A stretch of 64,000 nt of DNA, taken from Phocicoccus pinnipedialis. Lineage in GTDB: Bacteria; Bacillota; Bacilli; Staphylococcales; Salinicoccaceae. Below are positions 44,240 through 53,139 of the stretch, one piece after another. Below the pieces are notes generated by a model, which was not told where the DNA came from, did no database searches, and saw nothing but the letters and a program-made list of their open reading frames with translations. The first letter of the stretch is position 1. Every line of letters starts with the position of its first letter. The stretch is from NCBI RefSeq assembly GCF_903994035.1, contig NZ_CAJEWB010000010.1, positions 62,001-126,000 of the forward strand. Reading direction: 5' to 3'. The translations under genes were made by a program, and so were the position numbers.

Positions 44240-44267
44240 TTGAACCAATTATTGACTAACGTATAAT
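44240..44267 (+). promoter_or_regulatory. Promoter of the helicase-MazG operon
   Basis: TTGAAC (44240-44245), a 16-base spacer and TATAAT (44262-44267). An alternative overlaps it: TTGACT (44252-44257), 16 bases, TATACA (44274-44279). Either leaves a leader of about 80-90 bases. Confidence 0.55.
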
Positions 44268-44358
44268 AGTAATTATACATTTACAAAATTCTCTATAAGA
44301 TCTTAATTTAAATGGTAATTAGTAATGAAGTAGATATAAAGAATGGAGTGAAATAAAG

Positions 44359-46125
44359 ATGGCAAAAATCTCTAAGCCTATCATACATAAAATTGATTAC
44401 ACTGAAAAGGGACTGAAAGAATTTGCTGAAAGTGCTGTGAATTTTAAAGCTAAGGAAAGAAAATATTTATTAGATTATCCAACCGTCTATATTATTAATA
44501 ATGAGTCGAAAAAACATACATATAACATTTATATTGGTGAAACTGCTGATATTAAAGCACGAACTAAACAGCATTTAAATACTAATAAAATTAACGAAGA
44601 AATATTAAACCATCCTAATAATCCATCAGCATCAATGTATATGATAGGACATGAATATTTTAATAAGTCTTTGACATTAGATATTGAAAATAAACTTATG
44701 CACTATTTATCTACAGTAGAGCAAGTAGATAAAATATATAATTCACGTACTAACGAGCAGAATAAATACTATACGGTAGAGTATTTTGAAGGTATTTTTT
44801 CTAAAGTATGGGAAGAACTAAGAAAGAAGAATGAGAATCTTTTTCCATTAAAAAGGATTATAGAAGATTCTGCACTTTTTAAAGCATCACCTTTTCATAA
44901 ATTAACACCTGAACAGAACGAAGCAAAAAATAAGATTTATACTAAAGTAATCGAATCCTTAAAGAAAGATCAAACAGGAGAACTAATTTTAGTGGCTGGT
45001 GAAGCCGGTTCAGGAAAAACAGTATTGATGAGTAGTCTATTTTATGAAATTAAAAAGGATTTAGTTGAAGAATTAGAGAATAAGAAAGAACTAAAAGTTC
45101 ATATGATAGTAAATCACGATGCTCAGTTAAAAGTTTATAATCAGATAGCAGAAAAATTAGACTTAACATCAGATGAGGGCTTACAAACTGTTTTAAAACC
45201 AACTAGATTAATTAATAATGTAACAAGCGATGACCCTTTGGATGTTGTAATAGTGGATGAAGCACATTTATTGTGGACTCAAGGTAAACAAGCGTATAGA
45301 GGAAAAAATCAGCTACATGATCTATTAGAGAGGGCAAAAGTAGTAATAGCTGTATTTGATGTAAACCAAATTTTAACAACAGAACAGTATTGGGAAGAAG
45401 AAGAGCTTGAAAAAATTAAGGCAATGTCTAAGCGAAATGATAATTATATATTTTTAACAAATCAAATGCGAATTGATGCCGAAGAGCAATCAGTCGAATG
45501 GATTAGAAATTTGGTTGATAACCAGACAGTATTAAATATTCCTAGTGATAATAAAGGTTATGAAATTAAAATTTTTGAAGACGCAGGGATGATGCATAAA
45601 GCAATTAAAGACAAATCAATGGACCAAGAAAAAGGGATCTCAAGAGTTGTTGCTACGTTTGACTGGGAATATGTGGACAAACGTAAGCCGGAAAATGATG
45701 AATATTGGATGGTAAGAGACAAGGACTTTGAAATTCCTTGGAATTATCAACTGAAACCGGAAAATAGGAGTGTTAAATATAAGGATGTGTCCTGGGCAGA
45801 GCAACCTCATACAATAAACGAGGCGGGGTCTACATATACAGTGCAAGGTTTTGATTTAAATTATGTTGGAGTAATTATTGGTCCCTCAGTTAAGTATAGA
45901 AATGGAAAAATAATATTTGATAGAGAAGCAAGTGAAAATAAAAAAGCCAAACAGCGAAGAAGTCTAAAAGACGGAAGTAAAGAGTATTTAGCAGACTTTT
46001 TATTAAAAAATGAATTAAATGTTTTATTAACAAGAGGAATACATGGATTGTATTTATATGCTGTAGATGATGCATTACAAGAAGCTTTATTAAAAGCTCA
46101 GAAAGGAGAGATAAGAATTGGATAA
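44359..46125 (+). CDS. GIY-YIG nuclease fused to DUF2075 (Schlafen-group-III-like) helicase
   Basis: A 588-residue two-domain protein. Residues about 40-120 form a GIY-YIG nuclease: VYIIN (43-47), NIYIG (56-60), ETADIKARTKQH with Arg 68, and the metal Glu 110 in DIENKLMHYL. Residues about 185-575 form a P-loop DNA/RNA helicase of the DUF2075 family (PF09848, related to the helicase of Schlafen group III): Walker A GEAGSGKT (214-221), VIVDEAH (297-303), FDVNQ (333-337), TNQMR (367-371), STYTVQGFDL (491-500) and NVLLTRG (554-560). All catalytic motifs appear intact. GGAGTG is the SD. It overlaps a MazG-like gene by eight bases, and the pair sits in an AT-rich insertion. A role in phage defence is inferred. 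Confidence 0.85.
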   Translation: MAKISKPIIHKIDYTEKGLKEFAESAVNFKAKERKYLLDYPTVYIINNESKKHTYNIYIGETADIKARTKQHLNTNKINEEILNHPNNPSASMYMIGHEYFNKSLTLDIENKLMHYLSTVEQVDKIYNSRTNEQNKYYTVEYFEGIFSKVWEELRKKNENLFPLKRIIEDSALFKASPFHKLTPEQNEAKNKIYTKVIESLKKDQTGELILVAGEAGSGKTVLMSSLFYEIKKDLVEELENKKELKVHMIVNHDAQLKVYNQIAEKLDLTSDEGLQTVLKPTRLINNVTSDDPLDVVIVDEAHLLWTQGKQAYRGKNQLHDLLERAKVVIAVFDVNQILTTEQYWEEEELEKIKAMSKRNDNYIFLTNQMRIDAEEQSVEWIRNLVDNQTVLNIPSDNKGYEIKIFEDAGMMHKAIKDKSMDQEKGISRVVATFDWEYVDKRKPENDEYWMVRDKDFEIPWNYQLKPENRSVKYKDVSWAEQPHTINEAGSTYTVQGFDLNYVGVIIGPSVKYRNGKIIFDREASENKKAKQRRSLKDGSKEYLADFLLKNELNVLLTRGIHGLYLYAVDDALQEALLKAQKGEIRIG

Positions 46126-46456
46126 ATTAAAAAAAGCGGTGAATGATTTTAGAGATGAAAGAGACTGGAGACAATTTCATAATGAGAAAGACTTAGCTAT
46201 CTCTATTTCTCTTGAAGCATCAGAATTGCTTGAATTATTTCAATGGAATACTAGTGAAGAAACAATAAAAAATAATTTGAATCATGTCGAAGATGAACTA
46301 GCAGATGTATTAATTTATTCTATTATGTTAGCCTCTAATTTAGAGTTAAATATAGAAGAAATTATTTTAAATAAACTTAAAAAAAACAATCAAAAATATC
46401 CGGTCTCTAAAAGTAAAGGAACCAAGAAAAAATATACTGATTTTAACATTGAATAA
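46118..46456 (+). CDS. MazG-like nucleotide pyrophosphohydrolase
   Basis: A 112-residue all-alpha NTP pyrophosphohydrolase starting at TTG 46118, eight bases after AAAGGAGAG, within the end of the helicase gene. The metal-binding pattern E-x2-E...E-x2-D is complete: Glu 33 and Glu 36 in SLEASELLELFQW, and Glu 60 and Asp 63 in VEDELADVLIY. FRDERDWRQFHNEKDLA before it is typical of small MazG/RS21-C6-type enzymes, which act as dimers or tetramers and hydrolyse (d)NTPs to NMP and pyrophosphate. Coupled translation with the helicase suggests a joint function such as depleting or policing nucleotides. A terminator follows. Confidence 0.85.
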   Translation: MDKLKKAVNDFRDERDWRQFHNEKDLAISISLEASELLELFQWNTSEETIKNNLNHVEDELADVLIYSIMLASNLELNIEEIILNKLKKNNQKYPVSKSKGTKKKYTDFNIE

Positions 46457-46590
46457 TACATAAGATTATATTAAACATATATGTATGGAGATTTACAATT
46501 CTCTTAAAACCTTCATAATAATATGCATAATAAGATAATTACTTATATAATATTTAAGATATATAAGGAACATTAATTTAATAATAGATA

Positions 46591-46623
46591 AAATACAGAA
46601 AAGTCATTTTTCTGTATTTTTTT
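46591..46623 (+). terminator. Terminator of the helicase-MazG operon
   Basis: Twelve-base perfect stem AAATACAGAAAA/TTTTCTGTATTT (46591-46602 with 46608-46619), five-base loop, run of T. Confidence 0.85.
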
Positions 46624-46684
46624 ATTGTATCCATTTATCGTGTATAATATATGTAATAAATAGAATTTAGATTGAGGTGAGTTC

Positions 46685-47143
46685 ATGCGTTGTCCAAATT
46701 GCCAACATCAGAATACTAAAGTCATAGATTCTCGTCACGCTGATGATATGACAGTCATTAGACGTCGTCGTGAGTGTGAGTCTTGTGCGACTCGATTTAC
46801 AACTTTTGAAAGAATCGAATTATCTCCACTTGTCGTAATTAAAAAGGACAATACGCGTGAAAAGTTTGATCGGGAAAAAGTGTTAGAGGGTCTCATGAAA
46901 GCATGTGAGAAAAGACCGATTGCGTTTGATGAGATTGAAAAAAGAACGGATAATATTGAAAAGTCTTTACGTAACTTAAATAAAGCTGAAATTTCATCGA
47001 ATGATATTGGTGAAGCGGTAATGAATGAATTAATGGACTTAGATCAGGTTGCTTATGTCCGTTTTGCGTCTGTGTATCGTGAGTTTAAAGATATTAATCA
47101 ATTAATGGATGTTCTTGAGAACTTAAATAAAGGGAAATCATGA
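46685..47143 (+). CDS. nrdR: Transcriptional repressor NrdR
   Basis: A 152-residue repressor of ribonucleotide reductase genes. The zinc ribbon CPNCQHQNTKVIDSRHADDM...CESCATRFTTFER is followed by an ATP-cone (about 49-139: VVIKKDNTREKFDREKVLEGLMKAC) that senses ATP/dATP. TGAGGTGA is the SD. nrdR-dnaB-dnaI is the order found in Staphylococcus and Bacillus. No NrdR box was seen inside this window. Confidence 0.96.
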   Translation: MRCPNCQHQNTKVIDSRHADDMTVIRRRRECESCATRFTTFERIELSPLVVIKKDNTREKFDREKVLEGLMKACEKRPIAFDEIEKRTDNIEKSLRNLNKAEISSNDIGEAVMNELMDLDQVAYVRFASVYREFKDINQLMDVLENLNKGKS

Positions 47144-47144
47144 T

Positions 47145-48449
47145 ATGAATACGAGATTGATGCCGAGAACTGAATTTTTAGTGTATAACAAGATTTCATT
47201 ATCTCCATCTGACAGAGAAATGCTTTCGGATATATATATGCCGCTCATTGGTCCTGTGTCTCTATCGATCTATAATTATTTAATTGATTTGAAACAAGAT
47301 ATGACCGTACGTTTTCATAGTGAATTCATGGATATTTTAAATATCGAACTCTCGACATTTACAAAAGAGCTTGAAAAACTTGAGGCAATTGATCTTGTTA
47401 AAACATACGTGAATGATGATGTACACACCGACCAATTTTTATATGAACTAAAAAGTCCGTTGGATGCTGAAAGTTTTTTCAATGACCCGATGTTATCGAT
47501 GTTTTTATTTGCAAAAATTGGGAGTAAGAAATTTAATGAGAAGAAATCGGCGTGGATTTACCATCCATTTCCAGAGGGTTTTAGCGACGTGAGTCGCAAT
47601 TTTAAAGAGGTGTTTTCGACGCTACGCATGAATGAGTTTGAAAAACCAACCGAGACGTTTATTGGGAATGCTCAGTCTGAAGGTTCGAGAATTGATGTAA
47701 CTGAGTTCGATTTTGACATGTTGTATACGCATCTTCGTGGTACGTATGTCGAAAAAGGGTTCTTTAATACAGAAGTGCAGCGTACAATTGTAAAATTATC
47801 TCAAGTGTTCAATCTTTCTTTATATCAAATGAAAGATGTCATTATAAAATCGACGGATCGCAATGAGGGTATTGACTTAGAACTCTTGAAACATTACGCA
47901 TTAAGAGAATATAATGCGACTGAAGGTAAAGCGAAACCTAGAGTGCAATTGGAGACTTTAAATACGCATGAAAACAGCACGGATTACTTTGAACAGTTGG
48001 ATGGGATTTCGCCTTTAAATCGTATCCAACATTTAAGAAACAATCATGCGTCTCAGAATGATATGCGTATTGTAACTGAACTTATCATGACGACGAAGTT
48101 GTCTGATGGTGTCATCAATGTGTTGCTTGAATATGTCTTACAAAAAGGACAGTATTTAAATGATAATTATGTCTTTTCGATAGCGAGAGACTGGGAGAAA
48201 AAAGGGTTCTTAACTGCTAAAGAGGCAAGTGAATCTGTACTGTCTTTCCTTGGTGAAAATTCGAAGGCTAAAAAGAACTACCCAAACAATCGCTTCAAAG
48301 TATCTCATAAGACAATCGAGCCTAAGTGGTTTTCAGATAAGAAGACGACTGACACTAAGGATGAGAATAAAAATGATGAAAAAACAATTCCCGAGCTGAA
48401 GGATGATTCGATTGCAGCACGCATCCAACAGTTTAGAAATAATAGGTGA
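47145..48449 (+). CDS. dnaB: Replication initiation/membrane attachment protein DnaB
   Basis: The 434-residue Bacillales DnaB helps load the replicative helicase at oriC and at stalled forks. It is not the helicase itself. The N-terminal SLSPSDREMLSDIYMPLIGPVSLSIYNYL and the C-terminal DnaB/DnaD-like domain (NDMRIVTELIMTTKLSDGVINVLLEYVL, ARDWEKKGFLTAKEA) are recognisable. The last segment is a basic, low-complexity tail. It starts one base after the nrdR stop, and its stop overlaps the SD of dnaI. Confidence 0.92.
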   Translation: MNTRLMPRTEFLVYNKISLSPSDREMLSDIYMPLIGPVSLSIYNYLIDLKQDMTVRFHSEFMDILNIELSTFTKELEKLEAIDLVKTYVNDDVHTDQFLYELKSPLDAESFFNDPMLSMFLFAKIGSKKFNEKKSAWIYHPFPEGFSDVSRNFKEVFSTLRMNEFEKPTETFIGNAQSEGSRIDVTEFDFDMLYTHLRGTYVEKGFFNTEVQRTIVKLSQVFNLSLYQMKDVIIKSTDRNEGIDLELLKHYALREYNATEGKAKPRVQLETLNTHENSTDYFEQLDGISPLNRIQHLRNNHASQNDMRIVTELIMTTKLSDGVINVLLEYVLQKGQYLNDNYVFSIARDWEKKGFLTAKEASESVLSFLGENSKAKKNYPNNRFKVSHKTIEPKWFSDKKTTDTKDENKNDEKTIPELKDDSIAARIQQFRNNR

Positions 48450-48454
48450 TTGAT

Positions 48455-49402
48455 GTGAAATCTATCGGAAATATATTTAATAAGGTTAGCGCGATTGATG
48501 AACTAAAGTCGCGTCAAAATAGAGAAGAAGCACTTATCGAAGAGATTGTTCACTCTAAAAAAATGCAGGACTTCATTAAAAATCATGAAGGGGAAGTCAC
48601 GCGTCAGATGATTGTCGATGATCTCATTAACGCAAAGTTTTATGTCGAACAGAAGACGGAATGTGAAGTGGATGAGAATGGGGAATGTATTTCCCATCCG
48701 GAGGGTCTCGTTCATAATCTAGAAGTGCGTAATAATCGACTGCATCTCTATTACACAAGATGTCCTGTGAAAGAAAAACAGCTTGAATATGAGGAAAAAG
48801 AATCGTTAATTAAGAGTTTCCATATTTCTAAAGATATAAAAAATGCGAGCTTTGATGATTTATATCATGATTCGAGTTCAACACGTAATGACGTCATTAA
48901 ACGCTCAATCGACGCAGCGATTTCTATTGTGAGTGGTGATGAGCCAAAAGGATTATATATTCACGGGCAGTTTGGTGTGGGCAAGTCTTTCATTCTGGGC
49001 TGTATTGCGAATGAACTAAAAGAAAAGTCCATCTCAACGATGATGATTTACATGCCTGAACTACTCACAGATCTTAAATCTGGATTTAAAGACGGGTCAA
49101 CAGATGAAAAGTTACTTGCGATTAAAACTGCTGAAGTATTGATGCTAGATGATTTAGGTGCAGAAGATATTACAGTGTGGTCGAGAGATGAAGTGTTAAC
49201 ACCAATCCTACAGTCACGTATGTCTAGAGGATTGCCTACATTTATTAGCTCCAACTATTCAGTGGATGATTTAGTTGAATTATACAGCCATACAAAAAAT
49301 GGTGCAGAGGATAAAATCAAATCATCTCGTATGGTGGAACGTATTCGTGCCTTGACGGATGAAGTCGAGCTCACGGGCTTAAACTACCGTCATAATCAGT
49401 AA
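48455..49402 (+). CDS. dnaI: Primosomal helicase loader DnaI
   Basis: A 315-residue AAA+ ATPase that loads the replicative helicase together with DnaB and DnaD. I prefer GTG 48455, five bases after AGGTGA. GTG 48446 would sit on that SD. The N-terminal domain (with TRCPVKEKQLEYEE) is followed by the ATPase: GLYIHGQFGVGKSFILGCIANEL (Walker A), VLMLDDLGAEDITVWSRDEV (Walker B) and LPTFISSNYSVDDL (sensor). It is the last gene before the thrS leader. Confidence 0.93.
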   Translation: MKSIGNIFNKVSAIDELKSRQNREEALIEEIVHSKKMQDFIKNHEGEVTRQMIVDDLINAKFYVEQKTECEVDENGECISHPEGLVHNLEVRNNRLHLYYTRCPVKEKQLEYEEKESLIKSFHISKDIKNASFDDLYHDSSSTRNDVIKRSIDAAISIVSGDEPKGLYIHGQFGVGKSFILGCIANELKEKSISTMMIYMPELLTDLKSGFKDGSTDEKLLAIKTAEVLMLDDLGAEDITVWSRDEVLTPILQSRMSRGLPTFISSNYSVDDLVELYSHTKNGAEDKIKSSRMVERIRALTDEVELTGLNYRHNQ

Positions 49403-49404
49403 TA

Positions 49405-49433
49405 TTGCATTTATGGAATAATCAGTATATAAT
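49405..49433 (+). promoter_or_regulatory. thrS promoter
   Basis: TTGCAT (49405-49410), a 17-base spacer and TATAAT (49428-49433), directly after the dnaI stop. Confidence 0.8.
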
Positions 49434-49490
49434 ATATTCATCAATTTCAAATAATAAATTCAAAAGGACACAATTTCTTTTGGTATATTT

Positions 49491-49672
49491 TAAGAGAATG
49501 CATGGTTGGTGGAAATGCATAATATACACTTGGAGTTACTCCCTTTTTCATTGCTTACTTAATCGTAAGCCGGTTTGGTCCGTTATATCCTAACTGAGGC
49601 AAAAGTAATTTTGCGAATCAGGGTGGTAACACGGTGTATAGTCGTCCCTTTGTTAAAGGGGCGGCTTTTTTT
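49491..49672 (+). promoter_or_regulatory. T-box riboswitch of thrS
   Basis: The T-box sequence AGGGTGGTAACACGG (49620-49634) is followed by a terminator with arms GTCGTCCCTT/AAGGGGCGGC (49641-49650 with 49656-49665) and seven T. Upstream, GGTTGGTGGAAATGCAT fits the distal stem I, and ACT at 49538-49540 is a candidate threonine specifier. Uncharged tRNA-Thr would stabilise the antiterminator and raise thrS expression. A 62-codon open frame here is not a gene. Confidence 0.88.
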
Positions 49673-49695
49673 ATTTAATTTTAGGAGGAATCGTT

Positions 49696-51630
49696 ATGTC
49701 AGATGTTAAAGTACAAGTTAAATTTCCAGACGGAAATATTAAAGAATTTGATCGTGGCATTACTGCAGAAGAAATAGCGGGTTCAATCAGCCCGGGTCTA
49801 AAAAAAGCAAGCGTTGCTGCACGTGTTAATGGTGAAATGTATGATTTAGATCGTCCCATTGATGCAGATGCGGACATCGAATTATTTACTGATAAGTCAG
49901 AAGAAGCGTTAGAGGTGATGAGGCACTCTACAGCGCACTTAATGGCACAAGCTTTGAAGCGTCTCTATGGTGACGTGAAATTTGGTGTAGGTCCAGTGAT
50001 CGAAGAGGGATTCTACTATGATTTTGATATGGATGAGAGAATTTCATCTGAAGACTTACCTAAAATTGAAAAAGAAATGAAGCGTATTATTGATGAAAAC
50101 ATTTCAATTGAACGTTCAGTCTTATCAAGAGAAGAGGCAAAAGCCTTATTTAAAGACGATGAATACAAGCTCGAGCTAATCGATGCAATTCCTGAAGATG
50201 ACACTGTAACAGTATACTCTCAAGGTGAATTCACAGATCTATGCCGCGGTGTTCACGTTCCTAGAACTTCTAAAATTAAAGAATTTAAATTATTATCTAC
50301 AGCGGGTGCGTACTGGCGTGGAGATTCTGACAACAAGATGTTACAGCGTATCTACGGTACAGCATTCTTTAATAAAAAAGATTTAAATGCACATCTTAAA
50401 ATGTTAGAGGAGCGTAAAGAACGTGACCATAGACGAATTGGTAAAGATTTAAAGATCTTTGAAAACAACCAATTAATTGGTGCAGGTCTTCCATTGTGGT
50501 TACCAAACGGTGCAACAATTAGACGTGAAATTGAACGCTATATCGTAGATAAGGAAGTATCTCTTGGATATGACCATGTATACACTCCGATAATGGCTAA
50601 CGTAGAGCTATATAAGACAAGTGGACACTGGGATCATTATCATGAAGACATGTTCCCGCCAATGGAGATTGGAAACGAGAAGCTCGTCTTACGACCGATG
50701 AACTGTCCACACCATATGATGATTTACAAAAACGAGCGTCATTCGTACCGTGAGCTGCCAATCCGTATTGCAGAACTTGGTATGATGCACCGTTACGAAG
50801 CATCGGGTGCAGTATCTGGATTACAGCGCGTCCGTGGAATGGTCTTAAACGATGCACACGTATTCGTACGTCCTGACCAAATTAAAGACGAGTTCAAACG
50901 TGTTGTTCACTTAATTCAAGAAGTGTATGAGGACTTCAACATTAAAGATTATTCATTCCGTTTATCTTATAGAGATAAAGACGATAAAGATAAATACTTT
51001 GATGACGATACGATGTGGGACAACGCAGAAGCGATGTTAAAAGAAGCGGTAGATGAAATGGGACTAGACTACTTCGAAGCTGAAGGTGAGGCGGCATTCT
51101 ACGGTCCGAAATTAGACGTTCAAGTTAAAACAGCATCAGGCATTGAAGAAACAATGTCTACAGTACAACTGGATTTCTTATTACCAGAGCGTTTTGACTT
51201 AAACTACATTGGAGAAGATGGACAAAACCACCGTCCTGTAGTCATTCATAGAGGTGTCGTTGGTACAATGGAACGCTTTGTTGCATTCTTAATTGAAGAA
51301 TACAAAGGTGCATTCCCGTTATGGTTAGCGCCTGAACAAGTACAGATCATCCCTGTAAACTTAGACCTACACTATGATTACGCTAGAGAACTACTCGACG
51401 AGTTAAAATCATATGGAATCCGTGCAAAGATCGATGACCGCGAAGAAAAAATGGGCTATAAAATTCGTGAAGCACAAATGAAGAAAATTCCTTATCAAGT
51501 AGTCGTCGGGGATAAGGAAGTTGAAGCTAAGGAAGTTAACGTTCGTAAATATGGTGAGAAAGATCAACATACTTTCTCTAAAGAAGACTTCCTTTATAGT
51601 CTTGTAGATGAAATCAGACTTAAGAAATAA
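49696..51630 (+). CDS. thrS: Threonyl-tRNA synthetase
   Basis: A 644-residue class II synthetase. In order: TGS domain (about 1-62), editing domain with [13 protein letters not shown] (HxxxH) and [11 protein letters not shown], catalytic core with motif 2 [21 protein letters not shown], zinc ligands in [10 protein letters not shown], motif 3 ([24 protein letters not shown]), and the anticodon-binding domain from about residue 540 ([28 protein letters not shown]). Full length and complete. AGGAGGAA is the SD. It is controlled by the T-box upstream. Confidence 0.98.
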   Translation: MSDVKVQVKFPDGNIKEFDRGITAEEIAGSISPGLKKASVAARVNGEMYDLDRPIDADADIELFTDKSEEALEVMRHSTAHLMAQALKRLYGDVKFGVGPVIEEGFYYDFDMDERISSEDLPKIEKEMKRIIDENISIERSVLSREEAKALFKDDEYKLELIDAIPEDDTVTVYSQGEFTDLCRGVHVPRTSKIKEFKLLSTAGAYWRGDSDNKMLQRIYGTAFFNKKDLNAHLKMLEERKERDHRRIGKDLKIFENNQLIGAGLPLWLPNGATIRREIERYIVDKEVSLGYDHVYTPIMANVELYKTSGHWDHYHEDMFPPMEIGNEKLVLRPMNCPHHMMIYKNERHSYRELPIRIAELGMMHRYEASGAVSGLQRVRGMVLNDAHVFVRPDQIKDEFKRVVHLIQEVYEDFNIKDYSFRLSYRDKDDKDKYFDDDTMWDNAEAMLKEAVDEMGLDYFEAEGEAAFYGPKLDVQVKTASGIEETMSTVQLDFLLPERFDLNYIGEDGQNHRPVVIHRGVVGTMERFVAFLIEEYKGAFPLWLAPEQVQIIPVNLDLHYDYARELLDELKSYGIRAKIDDREEKMGYKIREAQMKKIPYQVVVGDKEVEAKEVNVRKYGEKDQHTFSKEDFLYSLVDEIRLKK

Positions 51631-51733
51631 ATGAAGTGCATTAAAAAAGATATGTCTCACGATTTTTTTAAGTGATATATTATTATACGATTCAACATAA
51701 AAATATTTTTAACTAAAAAAAGTCAAAAATCAA

Positions 51734-51762
51734 TTGACTTATATTATAAAAAGATGTATAGT
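51734..51762 (+). promoter_or_regulatory. infC-rpmI-rplT promoter
   Basis: TTGACT (51734-51739), a 17-base spacer and TATAGT (51757-51762), about 175 bases before infC. Confidence 0.8.
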
Positions 51763-51790
51763 TATAAGAGTTGAATTGAACGAACAAGTT

Positions 51791-51905
51791 GAAGCTCCCG
51801 CTTCACACCCTCAGCAGTAAGTGTCACAGGGTCAATCGGGGAAGATATAATTATCTTATTATATCTATTTCGAAGAGCGGGTGTTGCTATGCACCCGCTC
51901 TTTTT
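51791..51905 (+). promoter_or_regulatory. infC leader with attenuator terminator (candidate L20 leader)
   Basis: A strong terminator (eleven-base arms, AAGAGCGGGTG 51873-51883 with 51892-51902, then T-run to 51905) stands between the promoter and infC. An upstream hairpin GAAGC/GCTTC (51791-51804) contains CCCGCT (51797-51802), which is complementary to AGCGGG in the terminator arm and could form an antiterminator. In Bacillus, L20 binds such a leader to repress the operon. Confidence 0.65.
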
Positions 51906-51934
51906 GTTCGTTAAATTTTTTGGAGGTGTCAACA

Positions 51935-52453
51935 ATAGCAAAAGACCAAACAATTATCAATAATCGTATTCGTGCAAAAGAAGTTCGATTGATTGGACAA
52001 GATGGTTCACAGCTAGGCATTAAATCTACTAAAGAAGCACTTGAGATGGCTGAGAGAGTAAATCTCGACCTCGTCCTCGTAGCGCCTAACGCAAAACCAC
52101 CGGTTGGGCGTATCATGGACTACGGTAAGTTCAAATATGAACAACAAAAAAGAGACAGAGAAGCGCGTAAGAAGCAGAAAGTTATTAATGTCAAAGAAAT
52201 TAGACTGTCACCGACAATCGATGATCATGACTTTAACACAAAACTAAACCAAGCTAAGAAATTCCTTTCGAAGGAAGACAAAGTGAAGGCATCGATTCGT
52301 TTCAGAGGACGTGCGATCACTCACAAAGATATCGGTCGTAAAGTGTTAGAGCGTTTTGCGGAAGAACTAAAAGACGTTGGTCAAATTGAAGTGAGACCTA
52401 AGATGGAAGGTCGCTCAATGTTCCTCGTTGTCGCGCCAATGAAAGAAAAATAA
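51935..52453 (+). CDS. infC: Translation initiation factor IF-3, AUA start
   Basis: A 172-residue IF3 whose N-terminus ([28 protein letters not shown]) begins at ATA 51935. TGGAGGTG lies six bases before it, and no AUG, GUG or UUG is available near this SD. IF3 itself rejects non-standard start codons, so a rare start codon is a known autoregulation device of infC. The N-domain, the linker ([19 protein letters not shown]) and the C-domain ([32 protein letters not shown]) are all intact. An upstream in-frame ATG at 51881 is inside the terminator hairpin and is rejected. Confidence 0.95.
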   Translation: MAKDQTIINNRIRAKEVRLIGQDGSQLGIKSTKEALEMAERVNLDLVLVAPNAKPPVGRIMDYGKFKYEQQKRDREARKKQKVINVKEIRLSPTIDDHDFNTKLNQAKKFLSKEDKVKASIRFRGRAITHKDIGRKVLERFAEELKDVGQIEVRPKMEGRSMFLVVAPMKEK

Positions 52454-52475
52454 TATTTTTGGAGGATTCATCATC

Positions 52476-52679
52476 ATGCCTAAAATGAAAACACACAAAG
52501 GGTATGCAAAACGTGTTAAACGTACTGCTACTGGAAAATTCAAACGTTCACAAGCGTTCACAAGCCACTTAATGGCTAACAAAACAACTAAACAAAAACG
52601 TCACTTACGTAAATCTGCTTTAGTTGCAAAATCTGACGCTAGACGTCTAGTACACTTATTAGCAAGAGCTGCTAAGTAA
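52476..52679 (+). CDS. rpmI: 50S ribosomal protein L35
   Basis: A 67-residue basic protein, complete L35: [23 protein letters not shown]...[27 protein letters not shown] lies ten bases before the ATG. It is the middle gene of infC-rpmI-rplT, so its synthesis follows the leader control of the operon. Confidence 0.97.
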   Translation: MPKMKTHKGYAKRVKRTATGKFKRSQAFTSHLMANKTTKQKRHLRKSALVAKSDARRLVHLLARAAK

Positions 52680-52696
52680 TTTAAGGAGGAAACGAA

Positions 52697-53056
52697 ATGG
52701 CTCGTGTAAAAAATGGTCTTACTTCACGTAAGAGACGTAAAAGAGTATTAAAACAAGCTAAAGGTTACTTTGGTGCCAAAGGTGCACTTTACAGAGTAGC
52801 GAAACAACAAGTGACTAAATCTGGTCAATATGCATATAGAGACCGTAAAAATAGAAAACGTGAATTCCGTAAATTATGGATTGCGCGTATCAACGCTGCA
52901 GCACGTAACCACGACATCAGCTACAGCCGTTTAATGAACGGTCTTAAAATCGCTGGTATCGATATCAACCGTAAAATGCTTTCTGAAATTGCAATTGCTG
53001 ACGATGCAGCATTCGGTGAAATTGTAAAGCAAGCTAAAGATGCGTTAAACAAATAA
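52697..53056 (+). CDS. rplT: 50S ribosomal protein L20
   Basis: A 119-residue L20 that binds 23S rRNA early in 50S assembly and, in Bacillus, represses its own operon by binding the leader. The N-terminal basic helix [20 protein letters not shown] and the C-terminal domain [22 protein letters not shown] are typical. AAGGAGG is the SD. A strong terminator ends the operon. Confidence 0.98.
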   Translation: MARVKNGLTSRKRRKRVLKQAKGYFGAKGALYRVAKQQVTKSGQYAYRDRKNRKREFRKLWIARINAAARNHDISYSRLMNGLKIAGIDINRKMLSEIAIADDAAFGEIVKQAKDALNK

Positions 53057-53066
53057 TATCATTTCT

Positions 53067-53098
53067 AATCCACATTGAAATTCAATGTGGATTTTTTT
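53067..53098 (+). terminator. rplT terminator
   Basis: Arms AATCCACATTGAA/TTCAATGTGGATT (53067-53079 with 53081-53093; the inner pairs form the loop), followed by TTTTTT. Confidence 0.9.
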
Positions 53099-53139
53099 GT
53101 GTTAAAATATGTATATATAAAATTTGTTGGAGGTACATA

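Larger units (their letters stand above)
43641..44358. other. 718-base AT-rich intergenic stretch
   Basis: This gap holds the terminator at 43711-43746, then a very AT-rich region without an intact gene. A broken frame spans about 43883-44148, and a promoter for the following operon lies at 44240-44267. I see no tRNA, IS end or clear small RNA. The base composition differs from the flanking core genes, in keeping with acquired or decaying DNA. Confidence 0.6.

Noticed and set aside
49405-49593. 62-codon frame after dnaI
   Set aside because: It runs through the thrS promoter and T-box RNA, has no SD and no protein-like pattern.
51881-51934. In-frame ATG upstream of infC giving an 18-residue extension
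   Set aside because: It lies inside the terminator hairpin and upstream of the real SD. The conserved IF3 N-terminus begins at ATA 51935.
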